In this document: positions 1 through 5,461 of the stretch, one piece after another
How the letters are laid out: every line of letters starts with the position of its first letter
Numbering within the stretch: the stretch's first letter is position 1
Assembly (NCBI GenBank): GCA_002432795.1
Contig: DJGU01000033.1
Location: 8,981-14,441, forward strand
Length of the DNA: 5,461 bases
Reading direction: 5' to 3'
Source of the DNA: Anaerolineaceae bacterium UBA5838
GTDB lineage: Bacteria; Chloroflexota; Anaerolineae; Anaerolineales; Anaerolineaceae
Made by a program: the position numbers and the translations under genes
The notes under the pieces: model-generated
Database searches by the model: none
Seen by the model: only the letters and a program-made list of their open reading frames with translations
Told to the model about the DNA's origin: nothing

Positions 1-1001
1 CGCGCAGGAGAGCTGTCTTGCAGGACCTGCTGGAACTTTCAGAGCATGACAACCTGCTGATGTTCGAGGACATTGGACGCATTGCTCTTGATGACAGCGA
101 TGAAGAATGCCAGGTAAATGGAATAAGCCTGCTTTTGGAAGCGGAAGATCCCAAGCTCATTCAAAGATTCCTTAATTTGCTGGCTTCTGCTGACACAACA
201 GAATTTGTGCGGGCTGCGGCTGCCAATGCATTGGGGTTTTACGTCTATCTCGGGGAACTTGAAGAACTGAAACCTGAAATCCATCACGAATTGGAGGACG
301 CCCTGCTGCTGGCGTATGCCGAGGATCCTTCCGATCTGGTGCGGCGCAGAGCCCTGGAGTCGCTTGGCTATTCCAGCCGCGAGGAAGTGCCTCCGCTGCT
401 GCGCTTTGCTTCAGCCAAGGAAAGTGAGCAATGGCTTGAGAGTGCATTGTTTGCCATGGGCAGGTCCGCGGACAACCAGTGGGAAGCATTGGTGCTTGAA
501 CAACTGGATCATGAAAACCCTGAAGTCAGAGGGCAGGCGATCCATGCCGCAGGTGAACTGAGCTTGAGTGCTGCAAGGCAGCGCCTGTTGAGACAACTTG
601 ATCGCGAAAAGGATGAGTACCTGCGCAGTGAGCTGATCTGGGCTCTCTCGCAGATCGGCGGCGAAGGCATCGAAGAAAAATTTGAACAGCTACTGGCTAA
701 GACGGACGATGATGAAGAAGCCAGCCTCCTGGAAGAAGCGCTGGACATGCTCAATTTCACCAATGAAGCCATTGATTTCGAGTTGATGGAAGTCGATTAC
801 AACCATGAGCACGACTTGAACGATGAGGACGAAGACATCGCCGATGTTTGGGAAGACGATGAGGACGACGAGTACGAAGATAGGGAGGAGTTCAATGATG
901 AAGAGTGGCTGCGCTACGTTGATGATGATGAAGACGATTTAGAGGGCAGCCTGGACGACAGTTATACGCTTGAGGACTCCGAGGACAAGGAGGATTTTTG
1001 A
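1..1001 (+). CDS. HEAT-repeat protein with highly acidic C-terminal tail (5' partial)
   Basis: The reading frame is open from the left edge (first full codon at 3) to TGA at 999-1001, giving about 332 visible residues. The body is a chain of paired helices typical of HEAT/PBS-lyase-like repeats, with recurring units such as DLVRRRALESLG, NPEVRGQAIHAAGEL and EYLRSELIWALSQIGG. Such repeats form curved scaffolds for protein binding, so no enzymatic role is expected. The last 70 residues (789-998) contain 39 Asp/Glu and are probably disordered. No signal peptide or membrane segment is visible, so it is likely cytoplasmic. A TTG at 18 with AGGAG at 6-10 could serve as a start. However, the codons before it (R-R-R-A-V) continue the conserved helix that I recall from longer Anaerolineae relatives, so I infer that the gene begins upstream. 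It overlaps acyP by 4 bases. The biological role is unknown. Confidence 0.8.
   Translation, partial: RRRAVLQDLLELSEHDNLLMFEDIGRIALDDSDEECQVNGISLLLEAEDPKLIQRFLNLLASADTTEFVRAAAANALGFYVYLGELEELKPEIHHELEDALLLAYAEDPSDLVRRRALESLGYSSREEVPPLLRFASAKESEQWLESALFAMGRSADNQWEALVLEQLDHENPEVRGQAIHAAGELSLSAARQRLLRQLDREKDEYLRSELIWALSQIGGEGIEEKFEQLLAKTDDDEEASLLEEALDMLNFTNEAIDFELMEVDYNHEHDLNDEDEDIADVWEDDEDDEYEDREEFNDEEWLRYVDDDEDDLEGSLDDSYTLEDSEDKEDF
987..993 (+). promoter_or_regulatory. Shine-Dalgarno site for acyP, inside the HEAT gene
   Basis: AAGGAGG, a near-perfect match to the 16S anti-SD, lies 4 bases before the TTG at 998, within the last codons of the HEAT gene. An in-frame stop at 971-973 and the absence of ATG or GTG between it and 998 make this TTG the only credible acyP start. 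The arrangement suggests translational coupling. Confidence 0.75.
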
Positions 1002-1306
1002 GTAAAACATCCGCCTTTGATCCATCAAACCAACGACTGAATGCGATCGTAAACGGCCGGGTTCAGGGGGTGGGCTTTCGATTTTTTGTTTTACAACGGG
1101 CAGTAGCGTTGGGTTTGACCGGTTGGGTGCGCAACCTTTCAGGGGGAACAGCGGTGGAGGTGCTGGCAGAGGGGGATGTGGCTGCCTTGCAGGAGTTATT
1201 GGTTGCCCTGCATGAAGGCCCGGATGCAGCTTATGTGCGGGATGTGAAATATCACTTCAGCCCTGCCACGGGGGAATTTCGCGATTTCGATATTCGTTAT
1301 CGGTAG
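998..1306 (+). CDS. acyP: acylphosphatase
   Basis: This 102-residue protein has the usual length of the acylphosphatase family, which hydrolyses the carboxyl-phosphate bond of acyl phosphates such as acetyl phosphate or 1,3-bisphosphoglycerate in the cytoplasm. The signature NGRVQGVGFR (residues 19-28) ends in the phosphate-binding Arg28. The second signature GWVRN (42-46) ends in Asn46, which orients the catalytic water. The C-terminal GPDAAYVRDV and the final FDIRYR match the family's last helix and strand, so the protein looks complete and active. The start is a TTG overlapping the HEAT stop as TTGA, preceded by a strong Shine-Dalgarno sequence. The family is small and often promiscuous, so the physiological substrate cannot be read from sequence. 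A decayed relative of its C-terminal third lies about 1 kb downstream. Confidence 0.93.
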   Translation: MSKTSAFDPSNQRLNAIVNGRVQGVGFRFFVLQRAVALGLTGWVRNLSGGTAVEVLAEGDVAALQELLVALHEGPDAAYVRDVKYHFSPATGEFRDFDIRYR

Positions 1307-1370
1307 GTGCTATCGCGGGCAGAGTCAGGGGGTGGCCTGCCATCCATTAACATTATCAAAAAAAGTGTGT

Positions 1371-1462
1371 GTAGGGCGGGATTGGAAAGACTGCAAACAT
1401 CATCAGGCAGAAACCTTGGTGTGCTTCCAATCCGCCATGGCGCTATTGATCTTACGCAATAG
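1371..1462. repeat. Palindromic unit D (long hairpin plus small hairpin)
   Basis: GGCGGGATTGGAA (1375-1387) is complementary to TTCCAATCCGCC (1425-1436) apart from one bulged G, enclosing a loop of about 37 bases. Directly after it, CTATTG (1443-1448) pairs with CAATAG (1457-1462) over an 8-base loop. No T tract follows, so it does not look like an intrinsic terminator for the upstream operon. It resembles an interspersed palindromic repeat, but only one copy is present in the window. Confidence 0.5.
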
Positions 1463-1488
1463 AAGCGTCTTGCCCCCCCAAATCACTG

Positions 1489-1613
1489 GCGACGGCGGAT
1501 TGAGGGCACGTCACATTCGCCCATCACATCGCTTTCGGTGCCCTCAATACCCTTACGGGCACTTTGTCACGCCCTACACAAAAAAGGATCCGCGTAACAT
1601 GGCGATCTGCCTT
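1489..1613. repeat. Repeat A, copy 1 (125 bp)
   Basis: This stretch aligns end to end with 2289-2413, with four substitutions and two compensating single-base indels. Near its left end ATTGAGGGCAC (1499-1509) and GTGCCCTCAAT (1538-1548) form an 11-bp stem. The right half includes CCCTTACGGGC and a GGGC/GCCC pair around 1557-1574. It ends in TGGCGATCT (1600-1608), the same ending as the C-type unit at 1878-1886. It looks like an imperfect-palindrome interspersed element with no coding capacity. Confidence 0.8.
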
Positions 1614-1683
1614 TGGACTGGAATAAATGGAGACCTGTCGGACAGATGCCGTGTTTGGCCAGAAGGCCGGCACGATCATTGGT

Positions 1684-1747
1684 TTGTTGGTGGGTTGGCT
1701 ATAGCTGGAAGGGTTTTGGCCTATGCCAGATGACGCCAACCCACCCT
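1684..1747. repeat. Repeat B, copy 1 (64 bp palindromic)
   Basis: This is identical to 2136-2199 except for 3 of 64 positions. GGTGGGTTGGC (1689-1699) and GCCAACCCACC (1735-1745) form a perfect 11-bp stem. Inside it, TGGC and GCCA (around 1717-1728) form a smaller hairpin. The whole unit could fold as a compact stem with an inner hairpin or extrude as a cruciform. Confidence 0.8.
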
Positions 1748-1811
1748 ACCTGTTACACCCGGAATGAGGCACACTCTGCTTTGCGGGCACAGGCAAGCGT
1801 TCCCCATAACG

Positions 1812-1833
1812 ATGCGGTTGTTGGTGGGTAGGC
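1812..1833. repeat. Repeat B, solo left arm
   Basis: The 18 bases at 1812-1829 are identical to 2130-2147, the outer flank and left arm of B copy 2. One mismatch and GGC follow. The matching right arm (GCCAACCCACC) is absent, so this is a truncated copy or a remnant left by recombination between B units. Confidence 0.6.
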
Positions 1834-1850
1834 CGGCAAGATTAATTACT

Positions 1851-2030
1851 CTGTCATCGCGAGGGAGCTTGCGACCGTGGCGATCTAAACGGTTGACAGG
1901 TCGCAAAAAATAATGCTTCTTCGACCCCTCGATCTTGTTTGAATCCATACGTTTTAGATTGCCGCGACCTTTGCCAAATCATTGTTTAGCACATCACATA
2001 ATGTTTCCGGCAAAGGTCTCGCAATGACAG
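1851..2030. mobile_element. MITE-like block with inverted C-type ends (180 bp)
   Basis: CTGTCATCGCGAG (1851-1863) faces CTCGCAATGACAG (2018-2030), a 13-bp terminal inverted repeat with one mismatch. The left C unit (1851-1886) is itself a small hairpin, with ATCGC (1856-1860) pairing with GCGAT (1880-1884). The right C unit (1956-2030) is a strong hairpin: GACCTTTGCC (1966-1975) pairs perfectly with GGCAAAGGTC (2009-2018) and its stem continues imperfectly outward. No transposase frame and no clear target-site duplication are visible. Two independent C units in inverted orientation would look the same, so the mobile-element reading is an inference. Confidence 0.45.
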
Positions 2031-2079
2031 GATGTTTAGGAGGCTTGCTTTTCACGATTAAGAACAACATGGGCTGCTG

Positions 2080-2128
2080 AATCTCGCGACTCTCCTGGCT
2101 CGGGAAGGGGCTCGCAATTACGGTACAG
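2080..2128 (-). repeat. C-type palindromic unit, diverged
   Basis: The right end CTCGCAATTACGG (2111-2123) matches CTCGCAATGACAG of the unit ending at 2030 at 11 of 13 positions. The left end AATCTCGCGAC (2080-2090) echoes ATTGCCGCGAC (1958-1968). Unit size and middle sequence differ, so this is a separate, diverged member of the C family in the same orientation as the unit at 1956-2030. Confidence 0.45.
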
Positions 2129-2135
2129 AATGCGG

Positions 2136-2199
2136 TTGTTGGTGGGTTGGCTTTAGCTGGAAGTGTTTTGGCCAATGCCAGATGACGCCAACCCACCCT
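2136..2199. repeat. Repeat B, copy 2 (64 bp palindromic)
   Basis: This is the partner of 1684-1747. The stem arms are GGTGGGTTGGC (2141-2151) and GCCAACCCACC (2187-2197), unchanged between copies, while all three differences (CTTTAG, AAGTG, CCAAT) lie between the arms. That pattern suggests the stem is the conserved part. Its right edge abuts the acylphosphatase remnant almost directly. Confidence 0.8.
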
Positions 2200-2204
2200 T
2201 GTTT

Positions 2205-2303
2205 GTTAGCCTGCAAGAAAAATTAACTGCGCTGAAAAAGGGTCCGGATGCGGCTTATGTGCGGGACGTCAAGTGGCATTACAGTTCTGCGACGGCGGAT
2301 TGA
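2205..2303 (+). pseudogene. acylphosphatase C-terminal fragment (decayed second copy)
   Basis: The frame through 2211-2300 reads LQEKLTALKKGPDAAYVRDV then KWHYSSATAD, ending in TGA at 2301-2303. It aligns without gaps to the intact acylphosphatase codons at 1187-1276, with 21 of 30 residues and about 63 of 90 bases identical. Thirteen of the changed codons are synonymous, so the two copies diverged while both were still coding; this is not a fresh tandem duplication. Both catalytic motifs (VQGVGFR and GWVRN) are missing, as is the final strand. The left side is cut by repeat B copy 2 and the right side by repeat A copy 2, whose first bases supply the stop. It is surely non-functional as an enzyme. 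It could be a remnant of a paralogue or of a transferred relative. Confidence 0.75.
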
Positions 2304-2413
2304 GGGCACGACACGATTCGCCCATCACCTCGCTTTCGTGCCCTCAATACCCTTACGGGCACTTTGTCACGCCCTACACAAAAACTGATCCGCGTAACAT
2401 GGCGATCTGCCTT
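2289..2413. repeat. Repeat A, copy 2 (125 bp)
   Basis: This is the same unit as 1489-1613, exactly 800 bp downstream. The stem is longer here: ATTGAGGGCACGA (2299-2311) pairs perfectly over 13 bp with TCGTGCCCTCAAT (2336-2348). The single-base indels between copies fall in the loop and at the stem edge. It forms the 3' boundary of the acylphosphatase remnant and ends with the C-type motif TGGCGATCT (2400-2408). Confidence 0.8.
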
Positions 2414-2414
2414 A

Positions 2415-2430
2415 ACTCTGTTATCGCGAG
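2415..2430. repeat. C-type half unit
   Basis: ACTCTGTTATCGCGAG matches the left edge of the C block at 1848-1863 at 15 of 16 positions. No complementary end follows, so this is a partial copy immediately right of repeat A copy 2. Confidence 0.5.
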
Positions 2431-2581
2431 CCTAACGCAGGGATATGTTTTTTGTAAGTTAGGAGTCTGTAGATTATTTTTTGCTTCTCTTTGCGATAAG
2501 AAGAGCCCTTCTTTGGGTTGTCACTGTCAGATCTGAGTAAACATTAGCGGTCAAAAAATACCTATATCCCATATGTTGATT

Positions 2582-2587
2582 TATAAT
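2582..2587 (+). promoter_or_regulatory. Possible -10 box for the tRNA-editing gene
   Basis: A perfect TATAAT lies 63 bases before the ATG at 2651, inside an AT-rich stretch that follows the repeat cluster. No good -35 hexamer stands at the usual distance. An alternative pair, TTGAGC (from about 2600) with TAGTCT 17 bases later, is weaker at the -10. In AT-rich DNA such a hexamer may arise by chance. Confidence 0.25.
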
Positions 2588-2650
2588 CCCCTCATTCTTT
2601 GAGCCAATCAACACGTTTTAATAGTCTTAAATCGAGGCTTCATTCAAAAT

Positions 2651-3883
2651 ATGACAAACCATACCGTTAAGAAATATTGGGATGACCCTTTTATTTTTTC
2701 TTTTACAACTTCGGTTGTTAGAGTTGTGGATGAACCAAACCGAATCGGTTTAGTTTTTGAGGAAACTTACTTCTATCCAGAAGGGGGCGGACAGCCCTGC
2801 GATCGTGGAAAGATTGACTCGCATCCTGTCGTCGATATTCAGAAAGTTGATGGGGAGATTATCCATTATATTCAGAAAGTTTCGGATAAGGAACTCTATC
2901 AGGGGAGCACTGTAAGTTGCGAGATAGACAAGGACTACCGCATTCACAATATGCGATTGCATACAGCTGGCCACTTGCTTTTTGGAGCCGCGCGCAGGTT
3001 GTATCCCAAGGTTGAGTACGCCGGCTTCAATATTGGCAAAGTTGGCAATCTATACCTGAATACTGACCAACAAATCAGAAGTGACGATTTACACAAGATG
3101 TCGCTGATGGCGAATCTATACGTGGTCGAGAATCACCCTATTAAAGCTTACCTGGTCAAACAAGACGAAGTCAATAATATCGCTGGATTGGCTGTGAACC
3201 TGGAATTGCCGGAAGGTGATGTGAGAATTATTGAGATCGAAGGTTGGGACGTGGCAGCCTGCAGCGGAACGCACGTGCAGCGGTCGGTCGACATTGGACC
3301 GATCAAGGTGCTCGCAAGGGAAGTGCACAAGAAGAACGTCACGCGCATCGATTATGCGGTTGGCGAGCTTGCCATTTTGGAGATGGCAGCAGACGAGAAA
3401 ATAATAAGCGAGACTTCTGAGTTCCTGAGCACCTCAAAGGACCAGCTCAACAAAGTGGTACAAAAAATGTCGAATGAGCTGAGAAATGCAAATAAAGAAC
3501 TGAAAAAGATGCAGGAAAGACTGGTGGAATATAAATTCCATGAATTAAATGAGGGCGGAGAGGTAATTAATGGAATTCGGGTGGTGATTGAGAAGCTTGA
3601 TTACCTTGATTCCAATTCAGTAAAGATACTGGTGACCAAACTGTTAAACCAAAGCCACGCGACCATTGTGGCAATTGTTGGGGGAGGTGAACAAGCAAGC
3701 ATTGTGGCAGGATGCAGCCAGGACGTTCAATTGCCTGTATCGGAAACGATCATAAATATTGCCAAAAGGTACGGTGGAAGCGGCGGTGGCAAGCTGACTT
3801 TTGTCTCCACGGGTGGCATCAAGGCGGATACTGAAAAACTTATATCCGGGGTGGATGCAGAACTTCGCCAGTTGATTGGTTAA
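2651..3883 (+). CDS. alaX: alanyl-tRNA editing protein, AlaX-L type with DHHA1 domain
   Basis: This 410-residue protein corresponds to the editing and C-terminal parts of alanyl-tRNA synthetase without the catalytic synthetase domain. Such proteins hydrolyse Ser- or Gly-tRNA(Ala) in trans. The N-terminal barrel carries YPEGGGQPCDRG (residues 42-53). The zinc site is complete: HTAGH (104-108) gives HxxxH and CSGTH (204-208) gives CxxxH. A coiled coil of about 40 residues (roughly 255-297) links to a DHHA1 domain with GGGEQASIVAG and the glycine loop YGGSGGGK (374-381). All key residues are present, so it should be active. The start is the ATG at 2651, with only a weak GAGG 13 bases upstream and no better alternative. 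The 5' third is visibly AT-richer than the neighbouring genes, which may hint at transfer. It stands alone, with the repeat cluster upstream and convergent uvrB downstream. Confidence 0.9.
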   Translation: MTNHTVKKYWDDPFIFSFTTSVVRVVDEPNRIGLVFEETYFYPEGGGQPCDRGKIDSHPVVDIQKVDGEIIHYIQKVSDKELYQGSTVSCEIDKDYRIHNMRLHTAGHLLFGAARRLYPKVEYAGFNIGKVGNLYLNTDQQIRSDDLHKMSLMANLYVVENHPIKAYLVKQDEVNNIAGLAVNLELPEGDVRIIEIEGWDVAACSGTHVQRSVDIGPIKVLAREVHKKNVTRIDYAVGELAILEMAADEKIISETSEFLSTSKDQLNKVVQKMSNELRNANKELKKMQERLVEYKFHELNEGGEVINGIRVVIEKLDYLDSNSVKILVTKLLNQSHATIVAIVGGGEQASIVAGCSQDVQLPVSETIINIAKRYGGSGGGKLTFVSTGGIKADTEKLISGVDAELRQLIG

Positions 3884-3928
3884 TACTTAGAGCGCCTGCG
3901 AGCCTGTCCATGAACTAAAAGTGGGATG

Positions 3929-3982
3929 TCAGGTTGAAATACGCATACTCTGCGAGCACGATGACCTGAGGTTTATTTGTTT
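3929..3982 (+). terminator. Weak possible terminator between convergent genes
   Basis: TCAGGT (3929-3934) pairs with ACCTGA (3964-3969), with a small inner hairpin CGCA/TGCG (3942-3954), and a T-rich run (3972-3982) follows. The stem is short and the loop long, so it is a poor intrinsic terminator, but it is the only candidate in the 117-bp gap between the two stop codons. Confidence 0.25.
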
Positions 3983-4000
3983 GTGAGATGAAAGATTGAA

Positions 4001-5461
4001 TTAATTCATCCCTGCCAGGGCTTTTTGCTTCTTCCAGGGCGGCAGGTCTGAATCCTCAATCATGATTGCCCGCAGCTCAAAGATCTGATCTCGCAGCATG
4101 GCAGCACGTTCAAACTCAAGTTCTGCCGCGGCAGCTTTCATCTGTTTTTCCATCTCAGTCAGCATCTTTTCCAGCTCGCGCTGCTGCATTTTGGCAGCCA
4201 GTTCGCGGGCATTCCTGGGCTTGTCTTTTTCTTCAGGAGCCACGTTCACCAACCGCGAGGTAATGTCGTACACCGCCTTGGTGATGCCCACGGGTGAGAT
4301 GTTGTGCTCCGTGTTGTAAGCTTCCTGCTTGGCACGCCGGCGGGTGGTTTCGTCAATCGCGCGCTTCATCGAGTCGGTCATGCGGTCGGCGTAGAGGATA
4401 ACTTCCCCGTTGATATGACGCGCAGCCCGCCCAAAGGTCTGGATCAGGGCGGTGGTGGAGCGCAGAAAACCTTCCTTATCCGCGTCCAGGATCGCCACCA
4501 AAGAGACCTCAGGCAAATCGAGCCCTTCGCGCAGCAGGTTGATGCCTACCACGACATCGAAAACGCCCAAGCGCAGGTCGCGCAGAATGCCAACCCGCTC
4601 AAAGGTCTCCACCTCAGAGTGGAGATATTGGACTTTGAAGCCGGACTCGAGCAGGTAGTCCGCCATATCTTCGGACATACGCTTGGTGAGGGTGGTGACT
4701 AAAGCGCGCTCTCCGCGGTCCACGCGCTTGCGCAGCTCCGCGATCAGGTCGTCGATCTGCCCCGCGGTAGGACGCACTTCAATTTTCGGGTCCAAGAGAC
4801 CGGTTGGACGGATGACCTGGTCCACAACCTGTTGAGCCTTTTCCATCTCATAAGGGCCTGGCGTGGCGCTGGTGTAGAGGGTGATACCCATCGTCTTCTC
4901 AAATTCCGGGAATTTTAACGGGCGGTTATCGAGGGCGGAAGGCAAACGAAAACCATAATCCACCAGAATTTCCTTGCGCGAACGGTCGCCGTTGTACATA
5001 CCGCGGATTTGCGGCACCATCATGTGGGACTCGTCCAGCACCATCAGGTAGTTGGAGGGCAGGAAGTCCAGCAAAGTCCAGGGCGGGCTGCCGGGAGCGC
5101 GCTGATCGATATGGCGGGAGTAGTTTTCGATGCCGGCACAAGACCCAACCTCGCGCAGCATTTCAAGATCATAGCGGGTGCGCTGTTCGAGACGCTGCGC
5201 CTCCAGCAAGCGACCGCTTTGATTAAAGAACTTTAAGCGCTCTTCAAGCTCGGTTTCGATGTCCAGCAAGGTTTTTTCCATGCGGTTTTCTTCGGTGACG
5301 TAGTGCTTGGCGGGGTAAATATCCACCTGGTCGGGACGGTCGATGACCTCGCCTGTGACTGGGTTGAGCCGGATGATGTCCTCGATTTCATCGCCAAAGA
5401 AACTGATGCGGATGGTTTCTTTTTCGCTGTACGCCGGCAGAACTTCGAGGGTATCGCCGCG
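4001..5461 (-). CDS. uvrB: UvrABC excinuclease subunit B (N-terminus beyond window)
   Basis: UvrB is the damage-verifying helicase-like subunit of nucleotide excision repair; it is loaded by UvrA and recruits UvrC. The frame is open to the right edge: upstream of a GTG at 5324-5326 it continues through RGDTLEVLPAYSEKETIRIS and FFGDEIED, standard UvrB sequence, so that GTG is internal and not a start. About 486 residues are visible; the missing 180 or so would hold Walker A and the damage-probing beta-hairpin. In order are YPAKHYVT, the Walker B box DESH (5024-5035), YTSATPG (motif III), LHSEVETFERV, GINLLREGLDLPEVS (motif V), DADKEGFLRS and QTFGRAARH (motif VI; most relatives have Ile for Phe). 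The C-terminal UVR domain (about 4070-4170, AELEFERAAMLRDQI) binds UvrC. It ends at TAA (4001-4003), convergent with the tRNA-editing gene. Confidence 0.97.
   Translation of the reverse strand, partial: RGDTLEVLPAYSEKETIRISFFGDEIEDIIRLNPVTGEVIDRPDQVDIYPAKHYVTEENRMEKTLLDIETELEERLKFFNQSGRLLEAQRLEQRTRYDLEMLREVGSCAGIENYSRHIDQRAPGSPPWTLLDFLPSNYLMVLDESHMMVPQIRGMYNGDRSRKEILVDYGFRLPSALDNRPLKFPEFEKTMGITLYTSATPGPYEMEKAQQVVDQVIRPTGLLDPKIEVRPTAGQIDDLIAELRKRVDRGERALVTTLTKRMSEDMADYLLESGFKVQYLHSEVETFERVGILRDLRLGVFDVVVGINLLREGLDLPEVSLVAILDADKEGFLRSTTALIQTFGRAARHINGEVILYADRMTDSMKRAIDETTRRRAKQEAYNTEHNISPVGITKAVYDITSRLVNVAPEEKDKPRNARELAAKMQQRELEKMLTEMEKQMKAAAAELEFERAAMLRDQIFELRAIMIEDSDLPPWKKQKALAGMN

Larger units (their letters stand above)
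1307..2650. other. Repeat-rich intergenic region without an intact gene
   Basis: About 1.34 kb separates acyP from the tRNA-editing gene. Open frames here (for example on + at 1332-1733 and on - at 1954-2196) lack ribosome sites, show no recognisable family and run straight through repeat units, so I do not call them. The content is two copies of repeat A, two and a half copies of repeat B, several C-type units, one D hairpin and a fragment of an acylphosphatase gene. Units are nested and inverted relative to each other, as in an insertion hot spot for short non-autonomous elements. The final 200 bp (2441-2650) are AT-rich and without repeats. I see no tRNA or rRNA signature. Confidence 0.75.

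Noticed and set aside
18..20. TTG as the definite start of the HEAT gene
   Set aside because: AGGAG is well placed, but the frame remains open upstream and the preceding residues fit the family's helix, so a start outside the window is more likely.
1317..1341. Hairpin GGCAG/CTGCC just after acyP as a terminator
   Set aside because: The 5-bp stem has a 14-base loop and no T tract follows, so it is too weak to call.
1332..1733. 133-residue open frame downstream of acyP
   Set aside because: It runs across the D hairpin, repeat A and most of repeat B, has no ribosome site, and its translation shows no recognisable protein pattern.
1954..2196. 80-residue open frame on the - strand
   Set aside because: It is entirely made of C and B repeat sequence; the peptide is a translation of palindromes, not a gene.
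1489..2413. CRISPR array or phage attachment repeats
   Set aside because: Repeat copies are long, palindromic, irregularly spaced and only two or three in number, with no unique-spacer periodicity, cas genes or integrase.
2498..2513. AAGAAG/CTTCTT hairpin in the leader as a riboswitch or attenuator
   Set aside because: It is an isolated 6-bp AT-rich stem more than 130 bases from the start codon, with no recognisable aptamer or T-box sequence around it.
2273..2536. 87-residue open frame on +
   Set aside because: It lies across repeat A copy 2 and the AT-rich leader, in a different frame from the acyP remnant, with no Shine-Dalgarno sequence or family match.
5324..5326. GTG as the start of uvrB
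   Set aside because: The same frame continues upstream to the window edge with typical UvrB sequence, so this GTG is an internal valine codon.

Overview
The window looks like a piece of a bacterial chromosome, most likely from a Chloroflexota lineage of the Anaerolineae type. This placement is an inference from recalled family resemblance (the HEAT-repeat protein with a very acidic tail, and the style of short interspersed palindromes), not from a search. GC content is moderate. There are four real genes, one gene remnant and about 1.3 kb of repeat-filled noncoding DNA.

Left part (1-1306, + strand): the 3' end of a HEAT-repeat protein gene whose true start is probably left of the window. It is followed without a gap by a small acylphosphatase gene (acyP). 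The HEAT stop codon TGA overlaps the acyP TTG start, and a strong Shine-Dalgarno sequence lies inside the end of the HEAT gene, so the two are almost certainly co-transcribed and translationally coupled.

Middle part (1307-2650): no intact gene. It is a mosaic of short interspersed repeats. Unit A is a 125-bp repeat present twice, with its copies exactly 800 bp apart. Unit B is a 64-bp palindromic repeat present twice (3 differences), plus a solo left arm. Units of a third family, C, carry CTGTCATYGCGAG-like ends. Two of them face each other and form a 180-bp MITE-like block. A further hairpin (D) lies near the left edge. Wedged between B copy 2 and A copy 2 is an in-frame remnant of a second acylphosphatase gene, about 70% identical at DNA level to the intact acyP over 30 codons. 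The last 200 bp are AT-rich and form the leader of the next gene.

Right part (2651-5461): a 410-residue free-standing alanyl-tRNA editing protein (AlaX-L type, with a C-terminal DHHA1 domain) on the + strand. It converges on uvrB (nucleotide excision repair) on the - strand, whose N-terminal third lies beyond the window. The 117-bp gap between the two stop codons holds only a weak possible terminator.

The genes are mostly housekeeping functions (tRNA quality control, DNA repair, acyl-phosphate hydrolysis) and do not form one pathway. I see no mobile-element transposase, CRISPR, toxin-antitoxin or defence system. The most interesting material is the repeat mosaic and the acylphosphatase remnant inside it.
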